Shown: in pieces, positions 1 through 5,920 of the stretch
How the letters are laid out: every line of letters starts with the position of its first letter
Position numbering within the stretch: the first letter of the stretch is position 1
Assembly (NCBI GenBank): GCA_902795975.1
Contig: CADBNE010000021.1
Span: forward strand, 1-10,833
DNA length: 10,833 bases
Direction of reading: 5' to 3'
From: an uncultured Erysipelotrichaceae bacterium
Lineage (GTDB): Bacteria; Bacillota_I; Bacilli_A; RF39; UBA660
Notes under the pieces: model-generated
The model's input: the letters and a program-made list of their open reading frames with translations, nothing else
Told to the model about the DNA's origin: nothing
Database searches by the model: none
Made by a program: the position numbers and the translations under genes

Positions 1-454
1 AAATTGTTCCTAGTGTATATTCAAAGTTTGCCCCCATCTTATCCATCTTATTAGCAAATATTAATCTTGGTACTTTGAATTCAGTAGCTTGACGCCATAC
101 AGTTTCAGTTTGTGGTTCAACACCAGCTTGAGCATCAAGAAGGGCAATAGCACCGTCTAGAACTCTTAAACTACGACTAACTTCTACAGTAAAGTCTACG
201 TGTCCTGGAGTATCGATAATGTTAAATCTATATCCTTTCCAGTATGCAGTTGTTGCTGCTGAAGTAATTGTAATACCACGTTCCTTTTCTTGTTCCATCC
301 AATCCATTTGAGACTCACCTTCATGAGTTTCTCCAATTTTATGAATCTTATGTGTATGGAATAAAACACGTTCAGTACATGTAGTTTTACCAGCATCGAT
401 ATGCGCCATTATACCAAAGTTTCTTGTTTGTAATAATGATGTTTCACGTGCCAT
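1..454 (-). CDS. fusA: Elongation factor G, N-terminal part (runs off the left edge)
   Basis: Translational GTPase that drives ribosome translocation and, with RRF, recycles ribosomes in the cytoplasm. Only the first 151 codons are present. The G-domain motifs are all visible: P-loop AHIDAGKTT near residue 18, switch I ERGITI, switch II DTPGH and the guanine-specificity motif NKMD. The stretch IGETHEG plus QMDWM is typical of EF-G rather than EF-Tu or LepA. The start at 454 ([15 protein letters not shown]) follows an AAAGGAG ribosome site at 462-470 that overlaps the rpsG stop codon, with a 15-nt gap, so the two genes are probably translationally coupled. It is the third gene of the rpsL-rpsG-fusA str operon; tuf often follows but lies outside the window. 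One small oddity is HTHK where EF-G usually has YTGR or YTGK, just before the [10 protein letters not shown] block. Identification is secure. Confidence 0.98.
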   Translation of the reverse strand, partial: MARETSLLQTRNFGIMAHIDAGKTTCTERVLFHTHKIHKIGETHEGESQMDWMEQEKERGITITSAATTAYWKGYRFNIIDTPGHVDFTVEVSRSLRVLDGAIALLDAQAGVEPQTETVWRQATEFKVPRLIFANKMDKMGANFEYTLGTI

Positions 455-469
455 ACTTTTTTCTCCTTT

Positions 470-937
470 CTACCAACGATAATGTGCAAATGCTTTATTA
501 GCTTCTGCCATTCTATGTGTATCTTCACGTTTCTTAACAGCTCCACCCATTCCGTTTGAAGCATCTATTAATTCACTTGCTAAATTATCAGCCATACCAC
601 GACCTTTTCTATCTCTAGCAAATTTAACTAACCAACGAAGCGCTAATGCTTGTCCTCTTGCAGGAGTTACTTCAATTGGTACTTGATAGTTAGAACCACC
701 AACTCTACGAGATTTAACTTCTAATTGAGGAGTAATATTTTCCATTGCTTTGTTGAATACTTCCATTGGATCTTCCCCAGTTTTCTCTTTTACCATATCA
801 AATGCTTGATAAAGTATAGTTTGAGCAATTCCTTTTTTACCATCTTTCATTATACTATTAACTAATTTAGTAACTAACTTAGAATTGTATATTGGATCTG
901 GTAAAACGTCTCTTTTAACTGCACGTCTTTTACGCAT
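470..937 (-). CDS. rpsG: 30S ribosomal protein S7
   Basis: Primary 16S rRNA-binding protein that nucleates assembly of the 30S head and contacts the mRNA exit and E-site region. The 155 residues match the family's usual length. The start [17 protein letters not shown], the central [11 protein letters not shown] and the C-terminal [10 protein letters not shown] are classic S7 signatures. A strong ribosome site, TAAGGAGG, lies at about 943-951, some 6 nt before the ATG at 937. The gene sits 27 nt after rpsL and 15 nt before fusA and has no promoter of its own, so it is read from the str promoter. In E. coli, S7 represses its operon by binding the rpsL-rpsG gap; the gap here is too short to hold such a structure. 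The stop codon is TAG. Nothing is unusual in the protein. Confidence 0.98.
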   Translation of the reverse strand: MRKRRAVKRDVLPDPIYNSKLVTKLVNSIMKDGKKGIAQTILYQAFDMVKEKTGEDPMEVFNKAMENITPQLEVKSRRVGGSNYQVPIEVTPARGQALALRWLVKFARDRKGRGMADNLASELIDASNGMGGAVKKREDTHRMAEANKAFAHYRW

Positions 938-964
938 TATTATTCCTCCTTACTTTTCTAATTT

Positions 965-1384
965 TTATTTTTTATCTTTTGGTTTTTTAGCACCATATTT
1001 AGAACGTCCTTGACGACGGTTTTCAACACCAGCTGTATCTAATGTTCCACGGATAATGTGATAACGAACACCGATAAGGTCCTTAACACGTCCACCACGA
1101 ATCATTACAACGCTGTGTTCTTGTAAGTTGTGTCCTTCTCCTGGAATATAAGCTGTAACTTCCATTCCGTTTGATAATCTAACACGAGCATATTTACGTA
1201 ATGCTGAGTTTGGTTTCTTAGGTGTCATTGTTCCAACACGAGTACATACACCACGTTTTTGTGGAGAATTTTGATCAGTTTGTTTTTTATCTTTACTGTT
1301 ATATCCAATTCTCAAAACTGGTGCTTTTGGTTTTCTAGTCTTATTAGATCTACCTTTTCTAACTAATTGATTTATAGTTGGCAT
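965..1384 (-). CDS. rpsL: 30S ribosomal protein S12 with Pro-to-Ile at the streptomycin-site position
   Basis: Decoding-centre protein of the small subunit, controlling accuracy and the target of streptomycin-resistance mutations. It has 139 residues; Gram-positive S12 is about 137, longer than the E. coli protein because of an N-terminal insertion that is also present here ([12 protein letters not shown]). Signatures are [33 protein letters not shown] and [10 protein letters not shown]. An upstream in-frame ATG at 1405 was rejected because it lies at the edge of the AAAGGAG ribosome site that serves the ATG at 1384, and because MPTINQL is the family's standard start. The conserved GGRVKDLPGVRYH loop reads [13 protein letters not shown], with Ile104 encoded by ATC at 1073-1075; this corresponds to E. 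coli Pro90 (Pro91 counting Met). The lysine equivalent to E. coli Lys42 and the loop Lys/Asp (101/102) are unchanged. First gene of the str operon. Confidence 0.98.
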   Translation of the reverse strand: MPTINQLVRKGRSNKTRKPKAPVLRIGYNSKDKKQTDQNSPQKRGVCTRVGTMTPKKPNSALRKYARVRLSNGMEVTAYIPGEGHNLQEHSVVMIRGGRVKDLIGVRYHIIRGTLDTAGVENRRQGRSKYGAKKPKDKK

Positions 1385-1403
1385 AAATGTCTCCTTTCTT
1401 TGC

Positions 1404-1457
1404 ACACCACCAGGTGTTTCTTTTTTACTCTTAATTATAGATTTGCCTAAGCAAATC
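1404..1457 (-). promoter_or_regulatory. str operon leader with two hairpins
   Basis: The transcript leader between the promoter and rpsL holds two inverted repeats. One is GATTTGC-TTAG-GCAAATC at 1440-1457, a perfect 7-bp stem with a 4-nt loop. The other is ACACC-TGGT-GGTGT at 1404-1417, a 5-bp stem ending about 10 nt before the AAAGGAG site of rpsL. Neither is followed by a U-run, so they do not look like a terminator. They could be an autoregulatory leader for S12 or S7 or simply 5' mRNA structure; no known leader family was recognised. Confidence 0.5.
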
Positions 1458-1476
1458 CAAATTAAAACGCATTAAT

Positions 1477-1505
1477 AATATAACACTATTGTGTTATTGT
1501 GTCAA
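1477..1505 (-). promoter_or_regulatory. Strong sigma-A promoter of the str operon
   Basis: On the minus strand the -35 is TTGACA (1505-1500), then a 17-nt spacer, then TATATT (1482-1477). The bases TGT directly before the -10 add an extended -10 (TGn) element. This predicts a start near 1470 and a leader of about 85 nt before rpsL. It lies downstream of the terminator of the LRR gene, so the ribosomal genes form an independent unit. Confidence 0.85.
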
Positions 1506-1548
1506 CAGATTTTTATATATTTTTTCAGCTTTTTTACATTTTATATTT

Positions 1549-1578
1549 AAAATAAAATAAGAGTGATAAAAATCACTC
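1549..1578 (-). terminator. Intrinsic terminator of the LRR gene
   Basis: Hairpin GAGTGAT-TTTT-ATCACTC (1561-1578), a 7-bp perfect stem, followed on the minus strand by the T-rich TTATTTTATTTT. It begins two bases after the TAA of the LRR gene. Confidence 0.85.
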
Positions 1579-1579
1579 A

Positions 1580-3448
1580 TTATTTATATATTTTGCACTT
1601 ACCCTTTTCTTCTCCTCTAAGTAATTTTTTAAACTTATCTACAAGTCTTTTAGGCATTAATCTAAAGTTTTGTCTTCTGATAGTTTTATTTATTTTAGCA
1701 TTAACATCTACTCTTAAATAAGGTACATTTATTCTTTTTATATCACAACATGCAAAACAAAATTCTGTTATAACTTCTAACTTAGGTAAATCTAAATACC
1801 CTATCTCTTCAAAGTAATTAAAACAATTATATCTCATAGTCTTTAATTCAGGTAAATATATTTTTTCTATATTCCCACCATGTCTAAAATTTTCACCACA
1901 CATTTTTTCTAACGAAGGCATATTAATTTCTTTTAATTTGTATACACGTTCAAAACAATTATTACCTAATTCCTTTAGTTTAGGTATATCTATTATTTCT
2001 AAAGAATCACTTTCTACAAAACAATAACTATCTAGTTCTATTAATTCAGGTAAATATATTTTTTGTAATAATTTAGTATCTCTAAAAGAAGAACTTCCCA
2101 TTTCTTTTAATTTTGGTAAATATAAATTTTCTAATGAATTGCAATTATTAAAGCATTCATAACTTATTTTTTCTAAATTAGGTAAAATTACTTCTTCTAA
2201 GTGATTACAATATGAAAAACTATAATTATCCACACTTATTAAATTTGGCATATCAATTTTTTTCATATCATATGTATGTTTAAAACAGCTACTACCTATT
2301 TCTCTTACTTTTGGAAAATATAAGTTTTCTATTGATCTACATTCAGTAAAACAAAAATTATCAATCACTTCTAGATTAGGTAAATTAATATTTTCTAAAT
2401 CATAGCAATGATACATAAAACCATATTCTAATTCTTTAATATTATTATTTTCATATCCTATTATTTGATTAATATCTTTGCTTATGATTATTTTTGATTC
2501 TTCTCCATCTTTAGTAACAATAGTTACAATTTTTTTATCATTATCATTTTTTACATATATCTTTTCTATATCCTTATATATTTTTATAAAACCATCATCT
2601 ATTTCTGCATCATATAAGTATATAACTTTATCTTTTAGATTAATAGTATAATAATCAGCTAATATATATTTTTCTTTTTCATACTCTACCATTCTATCAT
2701 TATCTATAATGATATTATTTGGACAATAATATATATTATGTATTTCATAATTATATTCATAATATTTACCATTAAAAACTGTGTACCCTGGAATTTCAAA
2801 CTTATCATTTTTATTATAGTTAATGGAATGATTTAAATATTTTTCAAAACTATCAGTTAATCCTGGAATAATATTTTCTAAATTATTAGAATATGTAGCA
2901 TCAGGATTATGTACTGTATGATTATATCTATTTTTTATAGATAAATTATAATCATTTCTAGAAAATTGAATACTTATTACTGATGTACCATATTCATCTT
3001 GTCTTTCTGGATTAGTAAATTTACTTCTATCTAATTTATCAGCACCTTCTTTAACAGCAAAAAATACATAGCACACTTCTAATCTATTACCTCTAAATGT
3101 ACATAGTTCTTCATCTTCTATATAATATTTTTTAAAGTTTAATATATCTTCTTCATTATTACATTCATATAAAGTATATCCAGCTTCTTTCATTAACTCA
3201 AATGGATTTTTATTAGTTGAAACTAATTCTTCATTTTGATTTTTATATTTATTTAACATAAATTCTTTAAATTTCTCTATTAAATGATTCTTAGATATAT
3301 CTTTATATATTTTTTTTGAATGTACAAAAGTTGTGTCCATTAATTCTGATAATTTTCCTTTTTCTTCTAATATAGTAGAAAATGAATCTCTACACAGATG
3401 CATCATCTCTTCACCATAATATTTTTTTATAAATTTTAAATCATCCAT
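1580..3448 (-). CDS. Cytoplasmic-looking leucine-rich-repeat protein (BspA/LRR_5-like) with a large uncharacterised N-terminal region
   Basis: The protein has 622 residues. Residues 337-579 are about eleven consecutive 22-residue repeats, consensus [ILMV]xxxCFxxCxxLExIxLPxLxx, resembling LRR_5/BspA-type repeats. A basic tail (LVDKFKKLLRGEEKGKCKIYK) follows. The N-terminal part has no signal peptide, membrane segment or cell-wall anchor. It contains a block around residues 119-197 with RGNRLEVCYVFFAV, YGTSVISIQFSR and KNRYNHTVHNPDATYSNNL. From memory, similar blocks occur in LRR proteins of gut Firmicutes, but I know no function. The start at 3448 (MDDLKFIKKYYGEEMM) was preferred over an in-frame ATG at 3508, because the latter would place the palindrome, the -10 box and the GGGGG ribosome-site-like run inside the coding region. 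The gene has its own promoter and terminator and lies between the NrtR unit and the str operon, which suggests an inserted accessory gene. Probable role, by inference: protein-protein interaction. Confidence 0.85.
   Translation of the reverse strand: MDDLKFIKKYYGEEMMHLCRDSFSTILEEKGKLSELMDTTFVHSKKIYKDISKNHLIEKFKEFMLNKYKNQNEELVSTNKNPFELMKEAGYTLYECNNEEDILNFKKYYIEDEELCTFRGNRLEVCYVFFAVKEGADKLDRSKFTNPERQDEYGTSVISIQFSRNDYNLSIKNRYNHTVHNPDATYSNNLENIIPGLTDSFEKYLNHSINYNKNDKFEIPGYTVFNGKYYEYNYEIHNIYYCPNNIIIDNDRMVEYEKEKYILADYYTINLKDKVIYLYDAEIDDGFIKIYKDIEKIYVKNDNDKKIVTIVTKDGEESKIIISKDINQIIGYENNNIKELEYGFMYHCYDLENINLPNLEVIDNFCFTECRSIENLYFPKVREIGSSCFKHTYDMKKIDMPNLISVDNYSFSYCNHLEEVILPNLEKISYECFNNCNSLENLYLPKLKEMGSSSFRDTKLLQKIYLPELIELDSYCFVESDSLEIIDIPKLKELGNNCFERVYKLKEINMPSLEKMCGENFRHGGNIEKIYLPELKTMRYNCFNYFEEIGYLDLPKLEVITEFCFACCDIKRINVPYLRVDVNAKINKTIRRQNFRLMPKRLVDKFKKLLRGEEKGKCKIYK
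1711..2440 (-). repeat. Tandem 66-bp coding repeats (22-residue LRR units)
   Basis: About eleven in-frame units encode the LRR domain. In the minus reading each carries a conserved LPxL block (LPNL, LPKL, LPEL; variants IPKL, MPSL and FPKV) with a hydrophobic residue two positions before it and a CF or SF pair earlier in the unit. The codon level has drifted but the period stays at 66 bp through most of the region, so the array grew by duplication and has then diverged. Cysteine fills the same slot before Phe in seven of the ten full units; Ser or Asn fills the others. Confidence 0.85.
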
Positions 3449-3470
3449 AAAAAAACCCCCAATGTGATAT

Positions 3471-3500
3471 ATTATAGCATAAATAAAAATAAGTTGGTAA
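3471..3500 (-). promoter_or_regulatory. Extended -10 promoter of the LRR gene
   Basis: TGCTATAAT on the minus strand (3479-3471) is a perfect -10 with the TGn extension. The best -35 is the weak TTACCA (3500-3495) at an 18-nt spacing, and it lies inside the palindrome that terminates the unit upstream. The leader would be about 16 nt, with a GGGGG run serving as ribosome site. There is no room between the previous terminator and this promoter, so the two signals are interleaved. Confidence 0.6.
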
Positions 3501-3511
3501 TTTACCAACTT
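3481..3511 (-). terminator. Intrinsic terminator of the NrtR / 52-aa unit
   Basis: Palindrome AAGTTGGTA-AAT-TACCAACTT (3491-3511), a perfect 9-bp stem with a 3-nt loop, followed on the minus strand by ATTTTTATTT. It starts inside the stop codon of the 52-residue gene. It also covers the -35 region of the LRR promoter. Confidence 0.75.
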
Positions 3512-3668
3512 ATTTATTATTTATTATATATAATGATTTATCCTTACTTCCAAAGAATGTTTGTAAGTTTCCAGATTTACTAGCTTTACTGAAGATAACA
3601 ATCCACACAATAAAAACAATAATTAGAAATATAAAGTATCGTGCTATTGTTGAATTATCTTTCCTCAT
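3510..3668 (-). CDS. Small single-pass membrane protein, 52 aa, unknown function
   Basis: This short frame encodes MRKDNSTIARYFIFLIIVFI..., with one strongly hydrophobic segment at about residues 10-26 (including Trp22). A polar tail follows (SKASKSGNLQTFFGSKDKS, residues 27-45) and ends in NNK and TAA. Support for a real gene: AGGGTGG lies about 11 nt before the ATG, the gap to the NrtR stop is only 18 nt, and a perfect terminator hairpin begins at its stop codon. It is therefore probably co-transcribed with the NrtR-type regulator. The LQTFFGSK tail faintly recalls the loop of SecG, but the second membrane helix of SecG is absent and I do not make that assignment. Function unknown. Confidence 0.65.
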   Translation of the reverse strand: MRKDNSTIARYFIFLIIVFIVWIVIFSKASKSGNLQTFFGSKDKSLYIINNK

Positions 3669-3686
3669 AATATAAAACCACCCTAT

Positions 3687-4325
3687 CTAAAATAAAATTA
3701 CATTATCTATGTCTTCTTTAAATTTATATAGTTTGGCAGGTCTTCCTGTCACAGATGGTGCTTTATACCCTGTTTCTTCAATTAAATCTAATTTTAAAAA
3801 TTTTTTTCTAAAATTTCTTCTATCTAATTCTTTAGTTAACACCTGCTCGTATATTTTTTGAATTTCAGGTAATGTAAAATCACTTGGAAATATTTGTTGA
3901 AGCGTATGACTTTGATTCAACTTTTTCTTCAGTTCAGAAACAGTTCCCTCAATTACTCTACTATGATCATACCCTATTTTTGGTAATTTATCAATAGAAA
4001 ACCAAGAAATTTCATAATTTGATCTATTTTCTAATGCTTTAATTTTAAATTCATCTACTATACTCATAAGTGATACAGCAATGACTCTTTTATTAGGAAC
4101 TCTCTCTACATCTGAAAAAACACAACATTGTTCAAAGTTTAAATTCTTTAATCCAAATTGTTCTATTTTTTCTTCTATAGTTTGTTCTACAGTTTTATCT
4201 TTAGATACTAATCCACCTGGAAGTATCCAATAACCCTTATATGGTTCTACTTTATTCTTTACTAATAATATTTTAAACATACCATCTTCTATAGTGAAGA
4301 TACTTGCTAATGCTTCAATATTCAT
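3687..4325 (-). CDS. NrtR-type transcriptional regulator (degenerate Nudix domain plus winged helix)
   Basis: The 212 residues comprise an N-terminal Nudix fold (about 1-135) and a C-terminal winged helix (about 145-205). The C-terminal signature FTLPEIQKIYEQVL, LDRRNFRKKFLKLDLIEETG and GRPAKLYKF matches the NrtR family, regulators of NAD metabolism that sense ADP-ribose or related nucleotides. The Nudix box starts at GG 37-38 but is degraded: where enzymes have REUxEExGU this protein has EKIEQ-FGL, so catalytic glutamates are replaced by Lys and Gln and one residue is missing. It is therefore probably a ligand sensor and not a hydrolase. The start at 4325 follows an AAAGGGGA ribosome site about 10 nt upstream. 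It has its own consensus promoter with a palindrome over the -35, consistent with autoregulation. A 52-residue membrane protein follows 18 nt downstream. No NAD gene is in the window, so the regulated pathway is inferred from the family only. Confidence 0.88.
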   Translation of the reverse strand: MNIEALASIFTIEDGMFKILLVKNKVEPYKGYWILPGGLVSKDKTVEQTIEEKIEQFGLKNLNFEQCCVFSDVERVPNKRVIAVSLMSIVDEFKIKALENRSNYEISWFSIDKLPKIGYDHSRVIEGTVSELKKKLNQSHTLQQIFPSDFTLPEIQKIYEQVLTKELDRRNFRKKFLKLDLIEETGYKAPSVTGRPAKLYKFKEDIDNVILF

Positions 4326-4360
4326 TTATAAACATCCCCTTTGTGTTTAAATTACGGATT

Positions 4361-4389
4361 ATTATATATAAATAATTAAAAAATGTCAA
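4361..4389 (-). promoter_or_regulatory. Consensus sigma-A promoter of the NrtR-type gene
   Basis: Minus-strand TTGACA (4389-4384), 17-nt spacer, TATAAT (4366-4361): both hexamers are perfect. The predicted start is near 4354, giving a leader of about 30 nt with AAAGGGGA before the ATG. A promoter this strong for a regulator suggests that it is normally repressed. Confidence 0.88.
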
Positions 4390-4396
4390 ATTGACA
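4384..4396. promoter_or_regulatory. 13-bp palindrome over the -35: candidate NrtR operator
   Basis: TGTCAA-A-TTGACA is a perfect inverted repeat with a single central base. Its right arm on the minus strand is the upstream flank and its left arm is the -35 hexamer itself, so a bound protein would block RNA polymerase. The flanks are A-rich on both sides but not symmetric. NrtR-family proteins bind palindromic operators in target promoters; that this is the autoregulatory site is inference. Confidence 0.5.
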
Positions 4397-4397
4397 C

Positions 4398-4432
4398 AAA
4401 AATAAAAAAGATTACTGATTATTCAGTAACCT
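4398..4432 (-). terminator. Intrinsic terminator of the SASP gene
   Basis: Minus strand AGGTTACTGA-ATAA-TCAGTAATCT (4409-4432), a 10-bp stem with one G-U pair, followed by TTTTTATTTTTG. It ends just before the promoter of the NrtR-type gene, separating the two units. Confidence 0.85.
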
Positions 4433-4440
4433 TTATATTA

Positions 4441-4638
4441 TTATTTAGATGATCCATTATAATTTTGTTCTCCCATTTGTACTAATCTTTTAGTCATTTC
4501 ACCACCTACAGAACCATTATCACGGCTTGTAGCATTAGCACCCATGTTAACACCTAATTCAGAAGCTATTTCATATTTCATTTTTTCAATAGCTTGTTTT
4601 GAATTATTTGTATTCTTTTTATTTTGTGACTTTCTCAT
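4441..4638 (-). CDS. Alpha/beta-type small acid-soluble spore protein
   Basis: DNA-binding protein of the spore core that coats and protects spore DNA and is degraded at germination by the protease GPR. It has 65 residues. After a basic N-terminal tail ([15 protein letters not shown]) come the two family signatures: [14 protein letters not shown] (residues 21-34, with EIASEL at 23-28 as the GPR cleavage site) and [16 protein letters not shown] (38-53). The match to Bacillus SspA is close across residues 16-57. The ribosome site GGGAGGTG lies about 6 nt before the ATG. It follows thiI directly, as in Bacillus. Expression is probably restricted to the forespore through the sigma-G-like promoter just upstream. 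Its presence is the main evidence that the organism forms spores. The exact orthologue (sspA, sspB or another) cannot be told apart. Confidence 0.95.
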   Translation of the reverse strand: MRKSQNKKNTNNSKQAIEKMKYEIASELGVNMGANATSRDNGSVGGEMTKRLVQMGEQNYNGSSK

Positions 4639-4651
4639 GTCTTCACCTCCC

Positions 4652-4670
4652 GTACATTAATATAATGTAC
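4652..4670. promoter_or_regulatory. Perfect inverted repeat over the -10 and 5' end of the SASP transcript
   Basis: GTACATTA-ATA-TAATGTAC has perfect 8-bp arms with a 3-bp centre. One arm overlaps the putative sigma-G -10, and the other ends directly before the GGGAGGTG ribosome site. No U-run follows it, so it is not an ordinary terminator for thiI. It could be an operator for a forespore regulator, or an mRNA hairpin formed when thiI transcripts read through. Confidence 0.5.
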
Positions 4671-4689
4671 AGAATTTTAAATTTAATAC
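4661..4689 (-). promoter_or_regulatory. Candidate sigma-G (forespore) promoter of the SASP gene
   Basis: On the minus strand GTATT (4689-4685) is followed after 17 nt by CATTATA (4667-4661). The latter fits the sigma-G -10 pattern CATNHTA exactly. The former fits the -35 pattern GHATR except for its last base. Alpha/beta SASP genes are classic sigma-G targets, so motif and gene agree. TTATATT in the same place could also be read as a weak sigma-A -10, without a good -35. Confidence 0.55.
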
Positions 4690-4695
4690 ATGATA

Positions 4696-5865
4696 TTATA
4701 ATAAATCATTTTTTTCTTCAACTAAATTAGTTATTGTTTCAATATTATCTACACATTCCATAACAAGTGATTTATAATCAAATCTTGCTTCATATTCTAA
4801 ACATTTTTCCAATACTGGATTAATTACAGGATGTTTAGGCAAAAATATAGTACAACAATCTTCATATGGTAATATACTAGTCTCATATGTACCTATTTTA
4901 GTTGCAATATCTATTATTTCTAATTTATCTAAACATGCAACTGGACGTATTATAGGTAAATTAGTTACATTATTTATTACAATCATACTTGATAATGTTT
5001 GACTAGCTACTTGTCCTACACTTTCACCATTTAAAATAACTTTTAAATGTTTTCTTTTTACTACTTCTTCTGCTATTCTATACATCATACGTCTCATGAT
5101 AGTTATAACATAACTATCATCTACATTCTTATATATAGCTTCTTGTAATTTAGTAAATGGTACTACATTTACTTTAATATTACCTGAATAAGAATTAATA
5201 ATAGATGCTAATTTAATTACTTTATTTTTAGCTTCTAAACTAGTATGTGGAGGAGATTCAAAATACAAACATTCTAAATCTATACCTCTTTTAAGTGCTA
5301 AATAACCTGCTACTGGAGAATCTATTCCACCACTAAGCATTAATAAACCTGTACCTTGTACACCTACAGGATATCCACCTAATCCTTTTATTTCATCTGA
5401 ATATATATATGTAGCATCACTACGTATTTCTACTTTAACTAATAAATCAGGATTATGAACATCTACCTTACAATCAATATTTTTAAGTATATGTCCACCT
5501 AATATTCTACTAAACTCCATACTAGGTATTTCAAATGATTTATCTGCCCTATTAGTTTCTACTTTAAATGTATTAAACTTAATATCTTTTAATATAGATA
5601 TAGTAGATTCTTTAATCTCTTCTATATTAGTATTAACTTTATAACACTTAACTATACTATGAATACCAAATACATTTTTTAATTTAGATATAACTGTATC
5701 AATATCATCTGATTCAATATACATACGAACTCTATCATAATTAATTCTATAATCAATACCTTTTAATATAGAATTAATATTATTAACTAATAATTTAATA
5801 AATAATTTTCTATTACCTTTTTTAGTTGTTAGTTCTCCATATTTGATAAGTATCATTTTTTTCAT
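4696..5865 (-). CDS. thiI: tRNA 4-thiouridine synthetase ThiI (Firmicutes short form)
   Basis: Adenylates U8 of tRNA with ATP and inserts sulfur to make s4U; in many bacteria it also supports thiazole synthesis for thiamine. The 389 residues are in order: an N-terminal ferredoxin-like domain (about 1-60), a THUMP domain (about 60-165), and the PP-loop domain with the ATP motif SGGIDSP at 178-184, plus NGESVGQVASQTL, IGTYETSILPYEDCCTIF and a tail ending AVDNIET-like (VDNIETITNL). It lacks the C-terminal rhodanese domain of E. coli ThiI, as in Bacillus, where the desulfurase NifZ supplies sulfur; no desulfurase gene is in the window. The ATG at 5865 was chosen over one at 5886 because AGGAGGTG (5880-5873) lies 7 nt before it and would otherwise be coding. 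Neighbours: NlpC/P60 gene upstream, SASP gene downstream. Confidence 0.97.
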   Translation of the reverse strand: MKKMILIKYGELTTKKGNRKLFIKLLVNNINSILKGIDYRINYDRVRMYIESDDIDTVISKLKNVFGIHSIVKCYKVNTNIEEIKESTISILKDIKFNTFKVETNRADKSFEIPSMEFSRILGGHILKNIDCKVDVHNPDLLVKVEIRSDATYIYSDEIKGLGGYPVGVQGTGLLMLSGGIDSPVAGYLALKRGIDLECLYFESPPHTSLEAKNKVIKLASIINSYSGNIKVNVVPFTKLQEAIYKNVDDSYVITIMRRMMYRIAEEVVKRKHLKVILNGESVGQVASQTLSSMIVINNVTNLPIIRPVACLDKLEIIDIATKIGTYETSILPYEDCCTIFLPKHPVINPVLEKCLEYEARFDYKSLVMECVDNIETITNLVEEKNDLL

Positions 5866-5884
5866 ATAAGAACACCTCCTAGGC

Positions 5885-5893
5885 ATTATATCA
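5885..5893 (-). promoter_or_regulatory. Possible extended -10 element for thiI
   Basis: TGATATAAT on the minus strand is a perfect TGn-TATAAT, but no -35 is found at 16-18 nt. The predicted start near 5878 would fall inside the AGGAGGTG ribosome site, trimming it to about GAGGTG. Either the leader is extremely short, or thiI relies on readthrough of the terminator just upstream. Confidence 0.3.
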
Positions 5894-5920
5894 AAAAAAA
5901 AGTAGAAAATCTACTTTTTT
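5893..5920 (-). terminator. Intrinsic terminator of the NlpC/P60 gene
   Basis: Minus strand AAAAAAGTAGA-TTT-TCTACTTTTTT (5896-5920), an 11-bp perfect stem with a 3-nt loop continuing into a T-run. It begins within the stop codon of the NlpC/P60 gene. Confidence 0.85.

Noticed and set aside
196..396. 66-codon open frame on the minus strand
   Set aside because: It lies wholly within the well-supported EF-G frame in another phase and has no ribosome site or recognisable sequence.
1385..1405. Upstream in-frame start of rpsL (MQRKETF)
   Set aside because: The AAAGGAG ribosome site for the standard MPTINQL start would be coding, and S12 proteins begin at MPTINQL.
1711..2440. CRISPR-like or intergenic tandem repeat
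   Set aside because: The 66-bp period is in frame inside one long gene and encodes diverged leucine-rich repeats.
3449..3508. 20-residue N-terminal extension of the LRR protein, hydrophobic and signal-like
   Set aside because: It would run through the terminator palindrome and the -10 box and has no ribosome site. The apparent hydrophobicity comes from A+T-rich non-coding DNA, so it is not taken as a signal peptide.
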